From Planctomycetota bacterium (GTDB lineage: Bacteria; Planctomycetota; Phycisphaerae; UBA1845), in contig JAJRSP010000171.1 in assembly GCA_024278775.1 (NCBI GenBank), forward strand, positions 1 through 6,179: a stretch of DNA of 6,179 nucleotides, read 5' to 3'. Under the pieces are notes generated by a model that searched no databases, had not been told where the DNA came from, and saw only the letters and a program-made list of their open reading frames with translations. The translations under genes were made by a program, and so were the position numbers. How positions within the stretch are numbered: the stretch's first letter is position 1; each line of letters starts with the position of its first letter. Below, piece after piece: positions 6,101 through 6,179 of the stretch.

Positions 6101-6179
6101 CGCAGTCCGCGTCAACGAGACACTCCACGCACAGATCGAGCGTTTCATTGCAGAGCAGCGGAACAGGACAGGGATCCCC
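3162..6179 (-). CDS. Giant Cys-rich repeat surface protein with IPTL-CTERM anchor (5' end outside window)
   Basis: The frame is open from the right edge to TAG at 3162-3164: 1005 visible residues with no start. The GTG at 6126-6128 is only an internal Val codon: 17 codons of similar Cys-rich sequence precede it to the edge. Numbering from that Val as 1: residues 9-555 are 21 regular 26-residue units with four Cys each; 556-634 a degenerate zone; 635-687 irregular Cys-rich sequence; 688-770 a second repeat type with CxxDGxEC and a C[ADT]HP motif; 771-834 a disintegrin-like Cys pattern; 860-904 further Cys pairs; 905-941 a GACC...DGTC module; 942-950 DNDGDGIDD, a calcium-loop-like stretch. Residues 957-983 are IPTVSEWG, a hydrophobic helix and GRR, matching the IPTLxxWG-CTERM tag. 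It is therefore predicted to be exported, extensively disulfide-bonded and surface-sorted. Ligand and role are unknown; adhesion or a structural coat are guesses. Confidence 0.9.
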   Translation of the reverse strand, partial: GDPCPVPLLCNETLDLCVECLVDADCEDNNVCNGIATCDVNGFCQPGTALVCDDGNVCNGVETCDAQLGCQAGTTLVCDNGNVCDGLESCDPTLGCQPGATPLVCDDGNVCNGNEVCDPTAGCQPGTPLVCDDGNVCNGLESCDIVNGCQPGVPLTCDDGNVCNGLETCDPIAGCQSGVVLVCDNGDVCDGSETCDPVTGCQPGTPLSCDDNDVCNGGETCDPINGCVPGTPLVCDNSNVCDGLETCDPLSGCQGGTPLVCDNGTVCDGLETCDPIAGCTAGTPLTCDDNNVCNGLETCDPVNGCLPGTPLACNDGDACNGLETCDPNVGCVPGTPLVCDDGDICTGLETCDPDVGCLPGTPLVCDDGNVCTGTETCDPTNGCLSGVPLVCDDANACNGVETCDPMVGCLAGTPLVCDDGSVCTGIETCDPATGCVPGTPLVCGDGNVCTGTETCDPVNGCLSGTPLVCDDANACNGIETCDPVNGCQSGTPLVCGDNNVCTGTETCDPATGCLPGTPLVCDDGNACNGVETCDPINGCVAGTPLTCDDGNVCNGIETCDPAVGCVSGVALVCDDGVACTMDTCDVVNGCVYTPNDTFCDDNNVCNGFETCDLINDCQPGAALFCDDGNFCTDDSCDTISGCVFTNDDTNNCESDGDFCTIDTCQAGVCVTDLVTCNPASECAVFACNPVTGLCVTQPINEGMVCTDDGNECTADACQSGICAHPNVDGIACTDDGNECTDDLCSVGVCTHPDSLAGTPCTPDGLECTMDVCVEGLCDHPNEPAGVACGNQTPEGACDLADVCDGAGVCDSNFLPDTQVCRAAANDCDAAEFCTGADALCPADQGQPDGTACADDGVFCNGIELCFGDLCAHSGDPCAGTGLSCDENLGTCVECFTDAQCADADSCTVDTCEVGICVHTDQCGACCQDDGTCERLTQTECDALANSTSFVGTGVMCLGDNDGDGIDDTCSGTPIPTVSEWGLVILTLLLLVSAKLYFGRRSGLEA
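3165..3260 (-). other. IPTL-CTERM protein-sorting tag
   Basis: The last 32 residues are IPTVSEWG, then the hydrophobic stretch LVILTLLLLVSA, then KLYFGRR and a short tail. Motif, membrane helix and basic end, in that order and at the extreme C-terminus, fit the IPTLxxWG-CTERM family, which is tied to exosortase H-type processing. Val replaces the usual Leu in IPTL. Confidence 0.85.
3627..3818 (-). other. Disintegrin-like cysteine module within the repeat protein
   Basis: The segment reads CDLADVCDGAGVC, then VCRAAANDCDAAEFCTGADA, then LCPADQGQPDGTAC. The spacing CRxxxxxCDxxEFCxGxxxxCPxD followed by DGTxC is that of the C-terminal half of ADAM/snake-venom disintegrin domains, where Arg-to-Cys forms the disintegrin loop. 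Resemblance is by motif only; the N-terminal disintegrin cysteines are not evident. Similar patterns are known in bacterial Cys-rich proteins, so this is not evidence of recent transfer from a eukaryote. Confidence 0.55.
3819..4067 (-). repeat. Second Cys repeat family: three units of 27-28 residues
   Basis: Three consecutive units begin CTDDGNEC, CTDDGNEC and CTPDGLEC. Each continues with a Cys five residues later, then another five after that, followed by AHPN, THPD or DHPN and a GxxC junction. Spacing (Cys 1, 8, 13, 18) differs from the main array (1, 7, 13, 19), so this is a distinct though probably related fold. Confidence 0.8.
4227..4463 (-). repeat. Degenerate end of the 26-residue repeat array
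   Basis: Three more units follow the regular array. The first (CDDGVACTMDTC) and third (CDDGNFCTDDSC) have one residue fewer between the second and third Cys and end in aromatic/Asn-rich linkers (CVYTPNDTF, CVFTNDDTNN) instead of GTPLV. The middle one (CDDNNVCNGFETC) is nearly canonical. The shift marks the transition to the second Cys repeat type. Confidence 0.75.
4464..6104 (-). repeat. Tandem array of 21 coding 78-bp (26-aa) four-cysteine repeats
   Basis: Each unit has Cys at positions 1, 7, 13 and 19. The consensus is CDDGNVCNG (1-9), ETCDP (11-15), GC (18-19) and GTPLV (22-26); 16-17 and 20-21 vary most. All units are 26 residues except the third, which has one extra (GATPLV instead of GTPLV). 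Phase is kept through the whole array, with 84 Cys in total. There are no spacers and the frame is continuous, so this is a protein repeat and not a CRISPR array. Position 2 is almost always Asp and position 14 always Asp, making each unit acidic. Confidence 0.95.
4620..5087 (-). repeat. Higher-order duplication of a three-unit block (2 x 234 bp)
   Basis: Units 14-16 (4854-5087) match units 17-19 (4620-4853) in order. CTGTETC plus NGCLSG occur in the first members, CDDANAC in the second, and CDPATGC plus PGTPLV in the third. By eye 65 of 78 residues are identical, about 4 differences per unit against about 8 between adjacent units 14 and 15. CDDANAC occurs only in units 15 and 18. This suggests that the block was copied as a trimer. 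Confidence 0.65.

Noticed and set aside
4464..6104. CRISPR-like regular repeat
   Set aside because: The 78-bp units are contiguous, have no spacers, diverge at third codon positions and keep one reading frame, so they are protein-coding repeats.
6126..6128. GTG as the start codon of the giant Cys-rich protein
   Set aside because: The frame stays open to the edge and the 17 codons upstream encode matching Cys-rich sequence that recurs near the C-terminus, so this is an internal Val.

Overview
The window most likely comes from the chromosome of a planctomycete-like bacterium, perhaps a metagenome-derived one. Three things point that way. One protein ends in a PEP-CTERM sorting tag. Another is a giant cysteine-rich repeat protein ending in an IPTL-type CTERM tag. 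A third, broken gene encodes an Ig-like fold of the kind I recall from planctomycete surface proteins. No marker gene (rRNA, ribosomal protein) is present, so the lineage is an inference.

Layout. Positions 1-912 (+) hold the decayed C-terminal part of a probable secreted Ig-like protein, followed by a hairpin and a Shine-Dalgarno site. Positions 913-2040 (+) encode a complete transaldolase of the mycobacterial type, the only housekeeping gene here. Positions 2041-2181 are a convergent gap with a hairpin terminator facing the minus strand. Positions 2182-2781 (-) encode a small secreted PEP-CTERM protein with a P-domain-like beta fold; its own SD suggests a GTG start inside the longest ORF. 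Positions 2800-3161 are a relatively AT-rich intergenic region with a good sigma70-like promoter for that gene. Positions 3162-6179 (-) are the 3' part of a very large gene whose start lies beyond the right edge. It encodes at least 1005 residues: 21 in-phase 26-residue four-cysteine repeats, a degenerate zone, a second Cys repeat family, a disintegrin-like cysteine motif, and an IPTL-CTERM anchor.

The two minus-strand genes share a theme (export and C-terminal sorting at the cell envelope) but are separated by 362 bases with an apparent promoter, so they are probably not one operon. They carry different sorting tags, which by family knowledge are read by different exosortases; neither enzyme is in the window. 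Transaldolase looks unrelated to its neighbours.

The most notable content is the repeat protein. Its first 820 visible residues contain no lysine or arginine. It has a three-unit higher-order repeat, and the module just before the array recurs near the C-terminus. Its repeats are conserved in protein but vary at synonymous positions. I see no CRISPR array, transposase, tRNA, rRNA or defence system.
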